Positions 47,910-60,100 of a stretch of DNA of 64,000 bases are shown piece after piece. The first letter of the stretch is position 1. Each line of letters starts with the position of its first letter. The stretch covers positions 1,708,501-1,772,500 of the forward strand of contig JADLSH010000318.1 of assembly GCA_016169945.1 (NCBI GenBank), read 5' to 3'. Source of the DNA: Trachythela sp. YZ-2020 (Eukaryota > Cnidaria > Anthozoa > Malacalcyonacea > Clavulariidae). Below the pieces are notes generated by a model. It was not told where the DNA came from, made no database searches, and was given only the letters and a program-made list of their open reading frames with translations. Position numbers and translations under genes: made by a program.

Positions 47910-48160
47910 AATTCATAGACAAATTTGGCTGACGCTTGCTTAACTCACATGCCTAGTTACTATTGTTCTACTTTGCGCCGAGCATTACAATGATCTACAT
48001 GAGTGAATAGCTCTTATACATAATTCTAATGCTTAGTTACCTTTGTTCTATTCTATGTCTTTGCAAACTAGAACAATAGGAACTAGGCATGTGAGTTATC
48101 CAAAGTTGTGAATTGGATAGCGACGTTGTAAACAGCGTTAGCCAAATTTGTCTATTGTCT
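47910..48160. repeat. Inverted-repeat MITE
   Basis: ATAGACAAATTTGGCTGACGC (about 47915) pairs with GCGTTAGCCAAATTTGTCTAT (about 48136). Inside, AACTCACATGCCTAGTTAC pairs with AACTAGGCATGTGAGTT. A diverged relative lies at 58625-58755. Confidence 0.65.
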
Positions 48161-48720
48161 TCGCCGTGAACAAGTTTGCATAAAAATGAACAAAAAAACA
48201 AAGAATTTGGCCGAGTGTCCAGACAGTATCTTGATTAACTCTGCTTGTACTTTAACCAACTTAAGTACACGCAAATTGGTAGATCATGATATAAACACAG
48301 TTTCGACTATTTCCCAATGTATGCTAATGGTTGCAAAATGCTACCCCACAAAAATTTTACATATTCCGCAGTTTGCTAAATAAACCCCTACATTACTTTT
48401 ACAGCTTACCGACTAATTCAAAGTATTAAAATGATAAAAAAGTTCGCCCAAAACACACTTGCCTTACGCCTATAACAAACTGGATACTAAAATACGAGCA
48501 ATGAAATAACTTAGTGCAGCTGTTGAATGTATCTATTCCATAATCTATTATGGTGAGTTTCGTCATTATGTACATTGCCAAGGTTACATGCTCAATGCAG
48601 GGGGTGTGACTACGCTAAAAATTCGACCGGGGGAACGCCAGAGAAAAATGATGCTGGATGACATCCACACCATGATCCAACACTCGGAAGAAAATCCCGA
48701 CCTCGGAAGAAAGTTCCTAC

Positions 48721-51700
48721 CTACCGGTTATGTGACCCAGGGTTTCCATACTCGCCATTCTGAGTGACCGTTTTATCAGCAAACTCAAATTCGACCAATA
48801 GCGACTGGTGGTCTGAGGGGAAATGTGGGTGTGGCCAGCCAATTAATTTATTCCTCTTCAGATACTCTGGGTCGACGGATGCGAGTTCTGCCACCGGGCA
48901 AAATTCATCAGAACTATAATATACCCAATCAATAACACCACGAAAGTGATACGTGTAATTGCTACATTCGAGTGACTCGTAAGTTCGTTTCAAATTGAAA
49001 GCGTGCGTGAGTTCCGCGCACTTTTCTCCGTTTCGCGTGCTACTCAAGCGTGTTAGAAAGCCACCGTAGTCTAAGGACTGGAAGTCAGGATGGTCTGTGG
49101 ATATCCGGCCTTTGTCGAGGAATTCCACGGGACCTGAGTCAGGCAATGAGTTGAGGTCACCACACATTACTAGTGGTATTGGTCGAGGGAGTGTGCCGTT
49201 CTTGCCTGGAAAATAAAGATATTTGATTACTGCTCAGAAATAATCTGATTGAAAACGTCTTCGAAACGCATGCTTGATTGCGCTCCAATTGCGCTCCAAT
49301 TTCATTCTTGATGGTATCTCTGTGCGTTCCAATACACAGACCGCGAATCTCGGCTGCAAGTCGACTGCGCATCAGAATGACGCGTTCTGAGTTGGCATTT
49401 TACTCACTTCAATTCATAACATCAGGCCAGGGAATTCACTATAACGAATTTCCATAATTTTTATGTAAATAAAAATGCAAATGAGTTATTTGGCCATATG
49501 ATGTTATAAATTCAGGTGGGTAAAATCCCGAGATTCACGATATGTGTATGGGACCCGAACGCAGTGTTACGTTATTTCTGGGTAGTATCGTACTGTATAT
49601 CTCAAACGCGAGGGTCCAGTGTAGGTAGTACTCTACAATAATCTGCCATGGTTTGTGTCTGAACTATCTGAAAAGGAATTAAAACATTTCGACGAAGGCC
49701 CCTAAGGCCCTAACCTCCAAACGTCACACTGTGTTTTTCATCCTTTTCAGATAGTTTCAAGGCATATTTTAACATATATACTGGGGGGCCACTTGGCCCC
49801 CCAGGCCCTCTTGATGGCCCCCCACTCACACAAAATTGGCCCCCCACTCCCTGGGCCCTTTATACATTGGGTCATTTACAGAGTAAATTATTTGTCTGTG
49901 TTTAACGAAATATTGTTTTTATGGCTTATATAGTTAGACATTTTTAAAGTTTTAGTTAAAACATTGAAATACTATTGGATTACAAGTAAAATATTCAATC
50001 TTATAGTATTCAGAATTGGCAATTTCAGAGCTCCAGATTTCAAAATTTTCCTGGGGAAGAACTCCCCCGGACCCCTACAGGGCTCGCGCCTTCAGCACTC
50101 AGATTAAGGGCCCTTTTTCACAAATGGCCCCCCACTTAGAAATCCTTAAAATATGCCCTGGATAGTTTTATATTGCATAACTTTTGTCCTTTCAACCAGA
50201 GGGCATAAAACTGTTGGTCTTAACGTAAATGTAACTAAGCCAATATTCCTAATAGTTCAAACACAAACCACAGCAACTCATTAAACAAACAAACAAACAA
50301 ACAAACAAACAAACAAGCAAACAACTTACCTGTCGGCATATAGCTGCTATCAACCTCCGATCTAAATTTCTGTAAAAACTGCATAAGTAACACCGTCTGA
50401 ATCAACTTGACATCAGAATACTCTGGCTCCCATGCCATGTGAACATTTGATACCATCAGCTGTCTTCTGGTATTATCAGTGCTCGGACCATAATTGTAAT
50501 CTTCATTTGTTTCAAGTAGAGCCACTATACCGATGTTATCTTTGGTCATAACACGGTTTAACATGTCAGAGGCATCCTTGGAGTTTGCTGCTGCTAGCTG
50601 ATTGAACTCCATCATGTCTTGTTTCTTTAACGTGAATCTAGCAACAAGTTTGAACAACATACATAGAACAATGTCAGTCTGAGGTCACTCTGTCAGCCAG
50701 CAGGATTTGTACAGAAAAATATGGAAAAATAAACTTCAAGGACTTTCCAGGCCATGTATCAGGAAATTCAAGGACTATTTAGGGCTGAAAAGAAGGCATT
50801 AAGTCTGGTTTCCATTTGGTCATTTTGACTGTGCAATCATGCCACATACCAACAAATTTCAGAAAATACAGCATCCAAATACTAAAGCAAGACAAATTCA
50901 AGGACTTTCAAGAACCTCTTTATATATTCTAGGACTTTCAAGGGCTTTCAAGTTTGGTACGGACCGCATGTTCACTGTGGGATATTGAACGCTTTGCAAT
51001 TTTTAGAGTACATAAACATACCTAGTTGTCTTATAAAATATCGCACAACCATCAACCTTCTTTGCTTCATCTTCAGACATGGTTCTTGCTCTTGACTTGG
51101 CACTAAAGATGCCCTCATAGCCATGTTTTTGTAACTCTGGCAGGAAGAAACTGTAGAACTGCTCTGTTTCCACTTCCTAAATAAAAGTATAGATAAAGTT
51201 AGTTTAGTTTAGGTTTCCTCCTGTAGTAACACTGGAGCAATAAGAGATGCCTCTTTCTGGACTTCTAGGGAGAACAGTCTAGACCTGCTAGAACTATTCA
51301 ATATAAATAAAGTTAGTTTAGTTTAAGTTTCCTGTAGTAACACTGGACCAATAACAGATGACTCTTACTGGACCTCTAGGGAGAACAGTTTAGAACTGAT
51401 AGAGCTATCCAGTATAAATATAGTTAGTTGAGTTCAGGTTTCCTCCTGTAGTAACACTGGAGCAATAAGAGATGCCCCTTACTGGACCTCTAGGGAGAAC
51501 AGTTTAGAAGTGATAGAGCTATCCAGTATAAATAAAGTTAGTTTAGTTTAGGTTTCCTCCTGTAGTAACACTGAATCAATAAGAGATGCTCATTTCTGGA
51601 CCTCTAGGGAGAACAGTTTGGAAGTGATAGAACTACAGTATCCAGTATCAATAAAGTTAATATCAAGATTTTCCTCGGCATCTTGTTCAATAGGATTAAC

Positions 51701-54605
51701 AGTAGAAGGTGTTAGTAGATGGAATACTTGAACGGAAATTTATATACATTTTTTTAGACCTAGCCAGAAGTAGTTGCGAAAAATCCAACTTAGGTTCAAT
51801 TCCTGCCAGAGGGCCTAAGTTGCATTTTTCGCAGCTGCTCCTGGCTAGGTCTAAAAAAATGTATATAAATTTCCGTTCGGGTATTCCATCTACTAACACC
51901 TTCCAATATTAATCCTATCGAACGAGATGCCGAGGAAAATCTTGATATTTACCTGTACACCATATACTGGCATCACTCCCATCTTGCAGTTGATGCTCAG
52001 CAACTGGACTCTGTAGCTCAGTTGGTTAGAGCGCTGCATCGGAATCGCAGGGCCGCAGGTTCAATTCCTGCCAGAGGGCCTAAGTTGCATTTTTCGCAAC
52101 TACTCCTGGCTTTAGTTTACCTGCAAGCTAAGAATATCTCCCTGGTGTTGTAAAATTTCATTCATAATGAGTTTCTTCCTGTATTCCCACTTGAGTGCCC
52201 AGCTAGGACAGTAGCCATACATGGTCTTTGTACAATATTTGTCACACAATACATTGTAACACATTACAATGAAAGAATCTGGTGAGAAACATAGAATGGA
52301 GATATTATTTACAGGAATGAGGAAACTTTCAGGATAAATAGATAAAATGAAGTCGGGTTTCCATTTCGTTTGTGGCGAAGCTAGACCTAGCAACTGGTCA
52401 TAAAATCCATTTCCAGCCAACAATTTAAAAAAGTATAAAATAAAACAAATTCCGAAGAATTGAATCAGCAATCATGACTTGGTTGCATGTGACTGGAATC
52501 AGCCACAAGTTCAGGGACTTAAGTAATGATTTTTCATGCAATATAAAGTGAACTTTCAACACTTACTGTCTGCTGTCCGTCTTTTATCTGGCACTAAAAG
52601 CTGCCAATGTCGCTCCTCTGGTCTTTCGCATACTACAAGAGACATCAAAAACATTCTAGCAACTTAGGCAATTGATGCAACACTGTCTTTTCAACATAAA
52701 ATATTGACTCAAACCGGATAATAGGTAGAGCGTAAAGCCTCACACAGGAGGGCAAGTTTTCCTTGAAAAAAGTATTCCTTGACTGGACAAGGAAATGCAC
52801 AGTATGCCACTGCACACTCATCTTCAATTTAGTTGTAAATCTATGCTGGCTTGTAAAACTTGTCAAGGAAAAATTGATTGAAAAAACTTGTTTGCCATAC
52901 ACATGAACAAATAGACTTGTCAAGGAAAACTCGCTCGTCTGTATGGGGCTTAAGCATGGTTCACTGTACATGGCTCTATTTTGACATTAATCTTCATTTT
53001 TCTTTCACAGATTCAATCAACTGTGTTTTCACCCGTTGTCACTTTCTATTCTCATATCACACATTGATGCAAAAGCACCGCTTTACAGGTGAACATAAAG
53101 ATTTCTCTCAGGTGAGATTACATGCATTTTAATAATAGAAACAGGACGAAAGGAAGAAAATTGACAGGATTCACTGTTTCAGAAAGTTGTAGGATGACAA
53201 AAAATTATGGAAAATATGTGGGAACATAAGACTTGAGCATTGGATTTGGCATCTAGTAAGCCTACTGCATTTCTTTAATCTGATTATAATTATAATTATT
53301 TAATCTGATAGCCCCCCAACCCCTTGCCCCCTTACAAAATTGGGGCACAGGTCCTAAGAATTATGGTCCAATATACCCAGCTGTAATGGACCAATCAGAA
53401 CAAAGAATAACAAAATATTGTTTACAATAAGCTCTGAATAAATATATATACACATTACAGATCTCATTAACCCCCTTGGAGTAAAGGGATATGAAATAGG
53501 AAAACATATATACATCCAAATTTTCTAATGAAAAAAATATTTTTCGCCTTCATTATCGGGATTAAAACTTGGCCTTGTTTTTCACAGAAAGCTTAGTTAA
53601 CTTTTCAAGACAGTATATATCTAAAATGGCTGGTAAATTGCTGTAAAATAAATTATTTTATGAAAAAAATATTCTCCTATGAGCCAAAGCAAACTTAATA
53701 ATTTCTAGACATTCTGACATTCTGTACTGAAATGAATCGGTTACTAGCATTATTTGCCTTTCATCTTCAATTTACTTGTAAAACGAATAAATCTAGTTTG
53801 GTTTCCTGTCAAATTTTAAGCAAATGCTTACAAGTTTGAAGTGCGATTAGCGTTCGTACGACTTTTGATGGCCTTTGTTTCAACATCATTTAATTTTTAC
53901 TAGTAATAGTCATAGCAAAGTACGCTGAGTAATCAGAAAATTTATTGCTATTCAAAGCCAAAAATACTTTCCCAAAAAGGTTGAGAAAATATCTTTAGCT
54001 TTTAGGGAATTAGGAAAGTATTATATGCAAAATACGGTAAGTGTTTCACGCCAAAGAACAATGATTAATTTCGTATTCACCGCCCGATGGCCGAAGCCAG
54101 AATAGGCAAACACAAAACGAATTCTATACTCACCCGATAAACGGTCCAATAAATACGAAATTAACTGAGCGCTGCCATTTTTCTTTGAATTCCATGATAG
54201 TATTTCTTGTGAAAGGGGGTTTCCGTCCAGTCCAAGAATTTGGATCTGAAATAATCGCCCCAATTCATGCGGTAGACTATGAAGGCTATTGTTGTTAAGA
54301 TATAGTTCGGTGAGGTTGATTAGATCTCCAATTTCAGCCGGCAAACTTCGCAGTTTATTCGAGGATAAATCGAGTTTCTGTAACGAAGTAAGCTTGCCTA
54401 TATCAGCTGGTATTCTAGTCAAACTATTGTCTTTTAGCTTTAAGCTTGTGAGGAAGTTTAAGCTCCAAAGTTTCGGGCTTAAATTTTTGATGTTATTGAA
54501 GAACTCCAAGCCAGTCCACTTTGAGTTCGCTTCTTCTCTTTCGCCTGCCTTGTGGTTTAAACGATTCCTCTTACGGATCCTTGTGTCGCTGTTTTCATTC
54601 TGCAT
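48721..54605 (-). CDS. CNOT6L: CCR4-NOT deadenylase catalytic subunit CNOT6/CNOT6L (6 exons, 547 aa)
   Basis: Exons 54605-54134, 52632-52567, 52278-52121, 51176-51022, 50637-50330 and 49205-48721 join in phase to 547 residues; vertebrate paralogues have about 555. The first exon has leucine-rich repeats (LTSLKLKDNSLTRIP, LQKLDLSSNKLRSLPAEIG, LTELYLNNNSLHSLP), the NOT1/CAF1-docking part. From about residue 180 on is the exonuclease-endonuclease-phosphatase domain. It has MCYNVLCDKY (N188), EVETEQF (E233, metal-binding Glu), GDLNSLPDSG (D403, N405) and PSDHQSLL (H519). All catalytic residues are present, so it should be an active Mg-dependent poly(A) 3'-exonuclease. TAG at 48723 is taken as the stop; GTAGG after it could also be a donor, but the length fits the family. 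The single invertebrate gene is co-orthologous to CNOT6 and CNOT6L. Confidence 0.94.
49758..50160. mobile_element. hAT-like MITE, copy 2, in the last CNOT6 intron
   Basis: The ends CAAGGCATATTTTAA and TTAAAATATGCCCTG are the same as copy 1. A perfect 8-bp duplication GATAGTTT lies at 49750-49757 and 50161-50168. About 140 bases at 49884-50024 have no counterpart in copy 1. It is inserted in the foldback repeat GTCTGAACTATCTGAAAAGG...CCTTTTCAGATAGTTT. Confidence 0.9.
50280..50325. repeat. (AAAC)n microsatellite just inside the intron after CNOT6 exon 5
   Basis: About ten AAAC units, ending a few bases from the donor at 50329. Confidence 0.85.
51194..51655 (+). repeat. Four tandem SINE 3' units in CNOT6 intron 3
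   Basis: Repeated AAGTTAGTTTAGTTTAGGTTT...CTCCTGTAGTAACACTGGA...GATAGAGCTATCCAGTATAA units of about 115-120 bp, in the orientation opposite to the 29-30 kb array. Confidence 0.85.
51658..51955. repeat. About 300-bp palindrome carrying a tRNA-like fragment at its centre
   Basis: AATATCAAGATTTTCCTCGG (51659) pairs with its inverse at 51936-51955. GGTGTTAGTAGATGGAATAC pairs with GTATTCCATCTACTAACACC. The centre has CAATTCCTGCCAGAGGGCC followed by TAAGTTGCATTTTTCGC, the same 3' sequence that follows the tRNA-like unit at 52007. Confidence 0.75.
52007..52078 (+). tRNA. tRNA-like sequence, decayed (tRNA-derived element or pseudogene)
   Basis: The D-arm GCTCAGTTGGTTAGAGC and T-arm GCAGGTTCAATTCCTGC are intact. 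The anticodon arm CTGCA-TCGGAAT-CGCAG has one mismatch and lacks U33. The acceptor pairs only 5 of 7 (GACTCTG with CAGAGGG). No intron. Flanks match the element at 51658-51955, so it is more likely a tRNA-derived SINE head than a working gene. Confidence 0.55.
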
Positions 54606-54737
54606 TTTCCACTTAAATTCATGATAAAACTTGTTTGAATTCCAACGGCGATCTTCGTTTTAAACTCATTTTCTTCTCGGCTAGAAATTTTACTCATCAA
54701 TCGTAAAATACAAACACAAAGGCTTTCGGAAGACGTG

Positions 54738-54745
54738 TGACGTCA
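54738..54745. promoter_or_regulatory. CRE-like palindrome upstream of CNOT6
   Basis: TGACGTCA, the full CREB/ATF consensus, lies 133 bases upstream of the CNOT6 start codon, a usual position for such promoter sites. A chance match cannot be excluded. Confidence 0.35.
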
Positions 54746-55788
54746 CGGTGAAATGTACAATCCCACGTGACCTACACTATATATTGTTCTTTATTGTTTA
54801 TTGTTTTTCTCAAACTTGTTTATTTCTCAATATTAATCTAATATCCATGTATATAGGTAATTAAACTCATACAGAGGGTAATTTGGGATATTTTCGACTT
54901 GTTTGTACGGAAATGGGTCAGATATTTGAAAAAACAAAGTTAAAAATAATTTAGATAGATTCATACTCGGATTCATGCTAAAAATGCTCACTTAATGTTG
55001 AATAAAAGTCGTGATAAAAAGTTGAAAATAGCCAGGAAATACGGTATCGAACTTTTACCGTAAAATATAAAAATTTTAGAAGGGCCGAGTAGAATGTGAA
55101 CACACGAGCTCGCAGACCGAGTGTTTTTGTTAATTGTTTCGAATTGGGATTTTTTTAGCCAATTTCAGGTTTACATTAATATTTGAAATATATGTGGTAA
55201 ACGTCATCTAACGATATCGTAAAATGTGAAGCAATTCGTCTTTAACATTAAGCAAAACCTGAAATCGGCCTGACGAAATGCAGTGTGTGAGTTACAGGGT
55301 ATTAAATCCGGTAGGATGACAGCGCGAGGTATTCATGATTTCATGCGTCAAAAACTGTACATTTGTTCTCACAACCATAACATACTCTAAAAGTCCGAGA
55401 TTCCTCCACAGAGTGAAATTCTATAAGATTCTTAGCTTCTACGCCAAGTCAGTCCAGGGCTCCAGGCAGGGGAAACGCTTATTACAGAGGAAATAGATTT
55501 CTAAAATAAATATATATTAAATCGTCGTTTATCATCGCTATGTTGGCTATAAACCACGAAGCGTTGCTAAGCAACACAACCACGACCTTTACCTTGTTGA
55601 CGTGTTTTGAGACTCCGGTCCAGCTGCCAAAACTTTCCAGCTAGGTGCCACCAAAATGCCTCCTATAATGGTGCTAAATGACAACACTCAAGTTCGTCTA
55701 TAGTCTATTGTGTTTACACTAAGGAGGAAATCGAGAACCAACCAATCTCAACTTACATGAGTTTATCAAGCACAGGGAAGTTACTTAA

Positions 55789-56326
55789 GGGACCGTTCAT
55801 TCTTTATCTGGAAGGGGGGGCTGGTGGAATTAGGAAGTGGGCCACGTACGCTAAAAAGTATCGGCGAAAGGGGGAGGTCACGCAAAAAGGGATACAATAT
55901 TTTGTTGTGTTTGCAATAATGTCACCCAGCTGAAAGCCCACGAAATGGCCATTTTGGGCTACTAAATTTTCCAGGGGGGCGTGCCCTAGCTATGCCAGAC
56001 CAAATAGAATGACTACGTATATTGCGCTCAGCCTTGCAACGTACTGAAGCTAAAATACATCCTGACACATCTTGAGCAAGATATTTACAACATCTGTATA
56101 GTTACAACTTGTTCTATCTGAAAAGTTTTTAAGGCTAGCTACATGTACATAATTTGGAATTTTTAGAAGAGAAGGTGCTGGGGGGGATGGTTATTTGAAA
56201 AAATATCATTATTTAGGAGTGGGCAACTGGGAAAAATTGAGTATGAAGGGGTGGGCCATGCTAAACATTTAAGAGGGCACACTAAATTCCACCAGCCCCC
56301 TCTCAGATAAAAAAATGAACGGTCCC
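55789..56326. mobile_element. hAT-like element
   Basis: The ends GGGACCGTTCATTCTTTATC and AAAAATGAACGGTCCC are inverted, flanked by TTACTTAA and TAACCTAA (6 of 8 match). Internal GGGGGCTGGTGGAATT near the left is echoed inverted (AATTCCACCAGCCCCC) near the right. Confidence 0.65.
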
Positions 56327-56864
56327 TAACCTAAGTAAATTCCTGACCTCGACCTCAGTAGCAGCCATGACTTAGAGGTACCCTACTTCAAGAAATGAAG
56401 GAACGATCATAAAATCAAAAACATTTACCATTACGTCTCAGATTGCGTCGTTTGCATGAGATGCGCAAAAATTATCAAAAGTAAAAAATGCAAAAAAGTA
56501 ACACATGGAAAGCCACGGAGGCGCGCCGCACCGTTTTGCCAATAAAACAATGAATATATCGGGTTTAGTAATCACTAAGCACTATCGTGCAGCAGATGGT
56601 GGTCACCCGGCAGTTATCAGAGTGAGAAAATGTAAATTATTTTCATTAATATATGTAGTTGTCTTGAATTTGGTAGCAAATAAATAGAATTGAGAAATGT
56701 AGTTTAATTCGAGGGACAAATCACTGATTTAAATCTCGTACACCTTCACGAAAAAAACAGAAAAAAAATCACAAAAAATAGACAAATCACAAAAATATAT
56801 TTACGAGTGATTTGCCCCTCGGTTTAATTTACTCGCTACTACAAAAGTAGACCCCCGAAGTTGA

Positions 56865-57060
56865 CCCGTAACGCTTACTGCTGTCCCGTAACGCTTACTG
56901 CTGTCCCGTAACGCTTACTGCTGTCCCGTAACGCTTACTGCTGTCCCGTAACGCTTACTGCTGTCCCGTAACGCTTACTGCTGTCCCGTAACGCTTACTG
57001 CTGTCCCGTAACGCTTACTGCTGTCCCGTAACGCTTACTGCTGTCCCGTAACGCTTACTG
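56865..57060. repeat. Perfect 20-bp minisatellite, about 10 copies
   Basis: The unit CCCGTAACGCTTACTGCTGT is repeated without a single change from 56881 to 57060, with one extra partial unit before. It lies 49 bases past the stop codon of the HEAT gene, possibly in its 3' UTR. Confidence 0.97.
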
Positions 57061-57108
57061 GACCACAATAAAACACTTTCCTAAACATAATTCATTAATA
57101 AACATTAT

Positions 57109-60100
57109 TTAACTCGATCTAGAGAAACAGTAATTATCAAAGTCCAACAGTTCACGGACTGTACATAAACGCTCAGTCTCAATGCGCTGTCGTGATGAGT
57201 TGGAATTACTCGGAGTCACCGACGGTACAGTTTCGGAAATACACGGAAGCTTCCGAAGTTTCTTCGCAAAATATTGTTCAGTATCAATAGTGTAAGGGTT
57301 GGTCACAAGGTTACGGTTTCTGATAGGTTTAAGAAGCTTTTTAACAGCTACCGGTCCAGTAGTGTCACGCATTGGTTCATTCAGGTCGGGATCTCTTCGT
57401 TTTTTATTTAGATTTACCACAGTGGATCCCTCAAAGTCCTGTGTGTCATAGATACCCCTAGCTGCCCATACTACCTCAAGGATTCCATAACGACTTCGCC
57501 CCCATTTATTGCAACCTAGAAAATAACAAATTGTTTAATAGGCGGACTTCACCAACCATCCACTATCTAGAAGTTGTGAAAAAGTGTTGTTTGATGTATG
57601 TGATTTAAGACTTTTGAAGTATGTAATTTTAGAAGTGTATGACAGTGAACAGAGATAGCGTAGTGTGATCGGAAGACAAAGTTTGTACTTTATATGAGGA
57701 GATATTTTAGATGAGAAGTTATTTGTTATATTATATTTAAATAAAAGAATCTCACAAGTGAAAAAGTTAGGTACACTTACCTGTATCAATGGTCAACTTG
57801 GGATTCACAGGGAGGACTCGCAATGCTTCATTATTTATCCCTTGATCACCCAAAGGTCTCCTAGCCATCACAGATGTACCTTGCGACAAACGTTCACCAA
57901 CTACATCCGTATATAGTGAATATGGAACATTAGTCCATGGCACAACCCGGGTTGTATCACCTGATAACACCCCGTGGGTTATATAATCTGTTATTGCCCC
58001 CTTAGCCATATCATCTAATATTACACCTCTTGATGTCTGAGTCCTTCCAGCTCGCTTCGAGCGAATATCAATTTTCGGTAAGTGAACTTCGGCCGTGTTC
58101 TCACTCGTATGCTTGGAGCCTGGGGAGAGTAGGTTAGCTTCGCTGGGGGTTGGAACTTGAAGTGATGACGTCATTGATAAAGAGCGTTCCTGGTTGGCTA
58201 AAACTTGACTTGCAAGTAGTTCTTGCTCAAGCCGTTGTGTTTGTAGTTTTCTCAGGATGGATTTTCGACGTCTACAATCAATAGTCTTTTCGGTGATTGT
58301 TACACGTCTGGCAGGCTTTGTCAGCTCTTCAGCTTCAACTGTGCATAATTGGAAAAAGTTCGGTTTTTGAAATAGATCTAACCAGCTAACACATGTTTAT
58401 GCCCGTTGCCACCCAGTTCCAGCCTCGTACCCAGGCGCTTTTAAGGAAAACAAATCGCATTCAGCTTATTTATAGAGATCAGTGGAAGCACCCCCGCGTT
58501 TCGCGACCTCCCCAAGCACCCCCGCGCGCTCGCTCAGCTTAGCCACTGATCTCTATAAATTAGCTGAATGCGTAAATTTTATTTTCCTTAAAAGCGCCTG
58601 GGTACGAGGCTGACCCAGTTCAGATAACTCACATGCCTACTTACCAATGTTTTGATAATCAAGCATAAAAAGGCACATTGGTAACGAAGCATTTCAATTA
58701 TATATGTGAGTGAATTGTGTGGCAAATGGCATAAACGTTAGCTGATTAGGTCTATTCACCTGGTTTGACAGTAGAGTTTAAAATAAATTTTGATGCAAAA
58801 AAGTTACCTGTGTTAGAAGTTTCAGCTTGCTTTTGACCTGATTGGTCGCCCTGCTTGCCATCTTTCTGACCAGGCATCCGTGTTTTCCATTCTTGTAATT
58901 TATCATCGAAACCTGCAAATAGAAATCACAAAACAACTTAAACTAAACTAACTTTATTTATACTAGATAGCTGTATCAGTTCTACACTGTTCTTCCTAGA
59001 GGTCCAGTACCGGCCATGCCTTATTGGGCCAGTGCTACTACAGCTGGAAACCGAAGTACCCAGAGAAAACCTGCGGTGTTTGGTAGAGTCAAACTGGAAG
59101 CACTCTTCTCTCATGAGAATGAAGCGAAATTATGATCAGACAACTCGGCATATTGGAGAAATCGCCACAGTCACAGAGGTGAGCGGCACATGCAATAACA
59201 CCCCAAACAAACAAACAAACAAACAAACAAACAAACAAACAAACAAACAAACAAACAAACAAACAAACAACAAGTAAACAAACAAACAAATCTACAAACA
59301 AACAAACAAACAAACAAACAAACAAACAAAACAAAACAAACAAACAACAAGTAAACAAACAAACAAACCAACAAACAAACCAACCAACCAACCAACAAAC
59401 AAACAACAAGTAAACAAACAAACAAACAAACCAACCAACCAACCAACCAACAAACAAACAAACAAACAAACAACAAGTAAACAAACAAACAAACAAATCA
59501 ACAAACAAACCAACCAACCAACACACAAACAAACAAACAAACAAACAAACAAACAAACAACAAGTAAACAAACAAACAAACCAACAAACAAACAAACAAA
59601 CAACCTTTAGCTTTACCTGGCAGTTTCAAACAGTCTTGTCGTTTTATGCGAAAGCAGCGTCCATTGCGCCTTCTTACAGCGCCCAAAGTTGAATTCCTTC
59701 GATTTGTTTTTATTCTACTGAAAATCTTGGGTAAGACCAATTTGTCAATTTCCTGTTGCATTTCACTTCTTTTGGACATGCTTGAAACTTCAGAGAGATG
59801 AATGTCAGGAAGACCTTCCAGATCTGCAATAATAATAATGAATGGTATATACATCACTATCTAACCATGCTTAACTCAGAGAGACTTAACTCTACTCGCT
59901 TGAGTTCTGTACAACACAAGATCACTTTAATAGTTTAATTAAGGTAGCCCACATTCAAGAACATTTACTACAATACTGCTACGAGATTGGCACTGACCTT
60001 GCTCGTAACCCTCAGTCCCATATCTCACATAATCACGATCAAACTCGCCCCATTCCCCTTGTTCTTGCTCGTTCGAACTTGACATTGGCACTATAAGTCT

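Larger units (their letters stand above)
43253..48720. other. 5.5 kb intergenic region, no gene seen
   Basis: It holds an inverted-repeat element at 45046-45979, degenerate GTTTGTC and CAACAA tracts at 46420-46760, a small palindrome near 46955-47010 (AAACATACTATGA) and inverted arms at 47910-48160. Frames near 45384-45811 lie within the inverted repeat and are not supported as genes. Confidence 0.5.
54606..57108. other. Region between the HEAT gene end and the CNOT6 start
   Basis: It holds a CRE-like site near the CNOT6 start (54738-54745), an AT-rich part (54780-55500), a hAT-like element (55789-56326) and a 20-bp minisatellite (56865-57060). No gene seen. Confidence 0.5.

Noticed and set aside
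52007..52078. Functional tRNA gene
   Set aside because: Two acceptor mismatches, no U33 in the anticodon loop, and flanks shared with a nearby repeat; kept only as a tRNA-like sequence.
59089..59608. Minus-strand frames of Cys/Phe/Val-Leu repeats
   Set aside because: Direct translation of the AAAC microsatellite in an intron of the HEAT gene.
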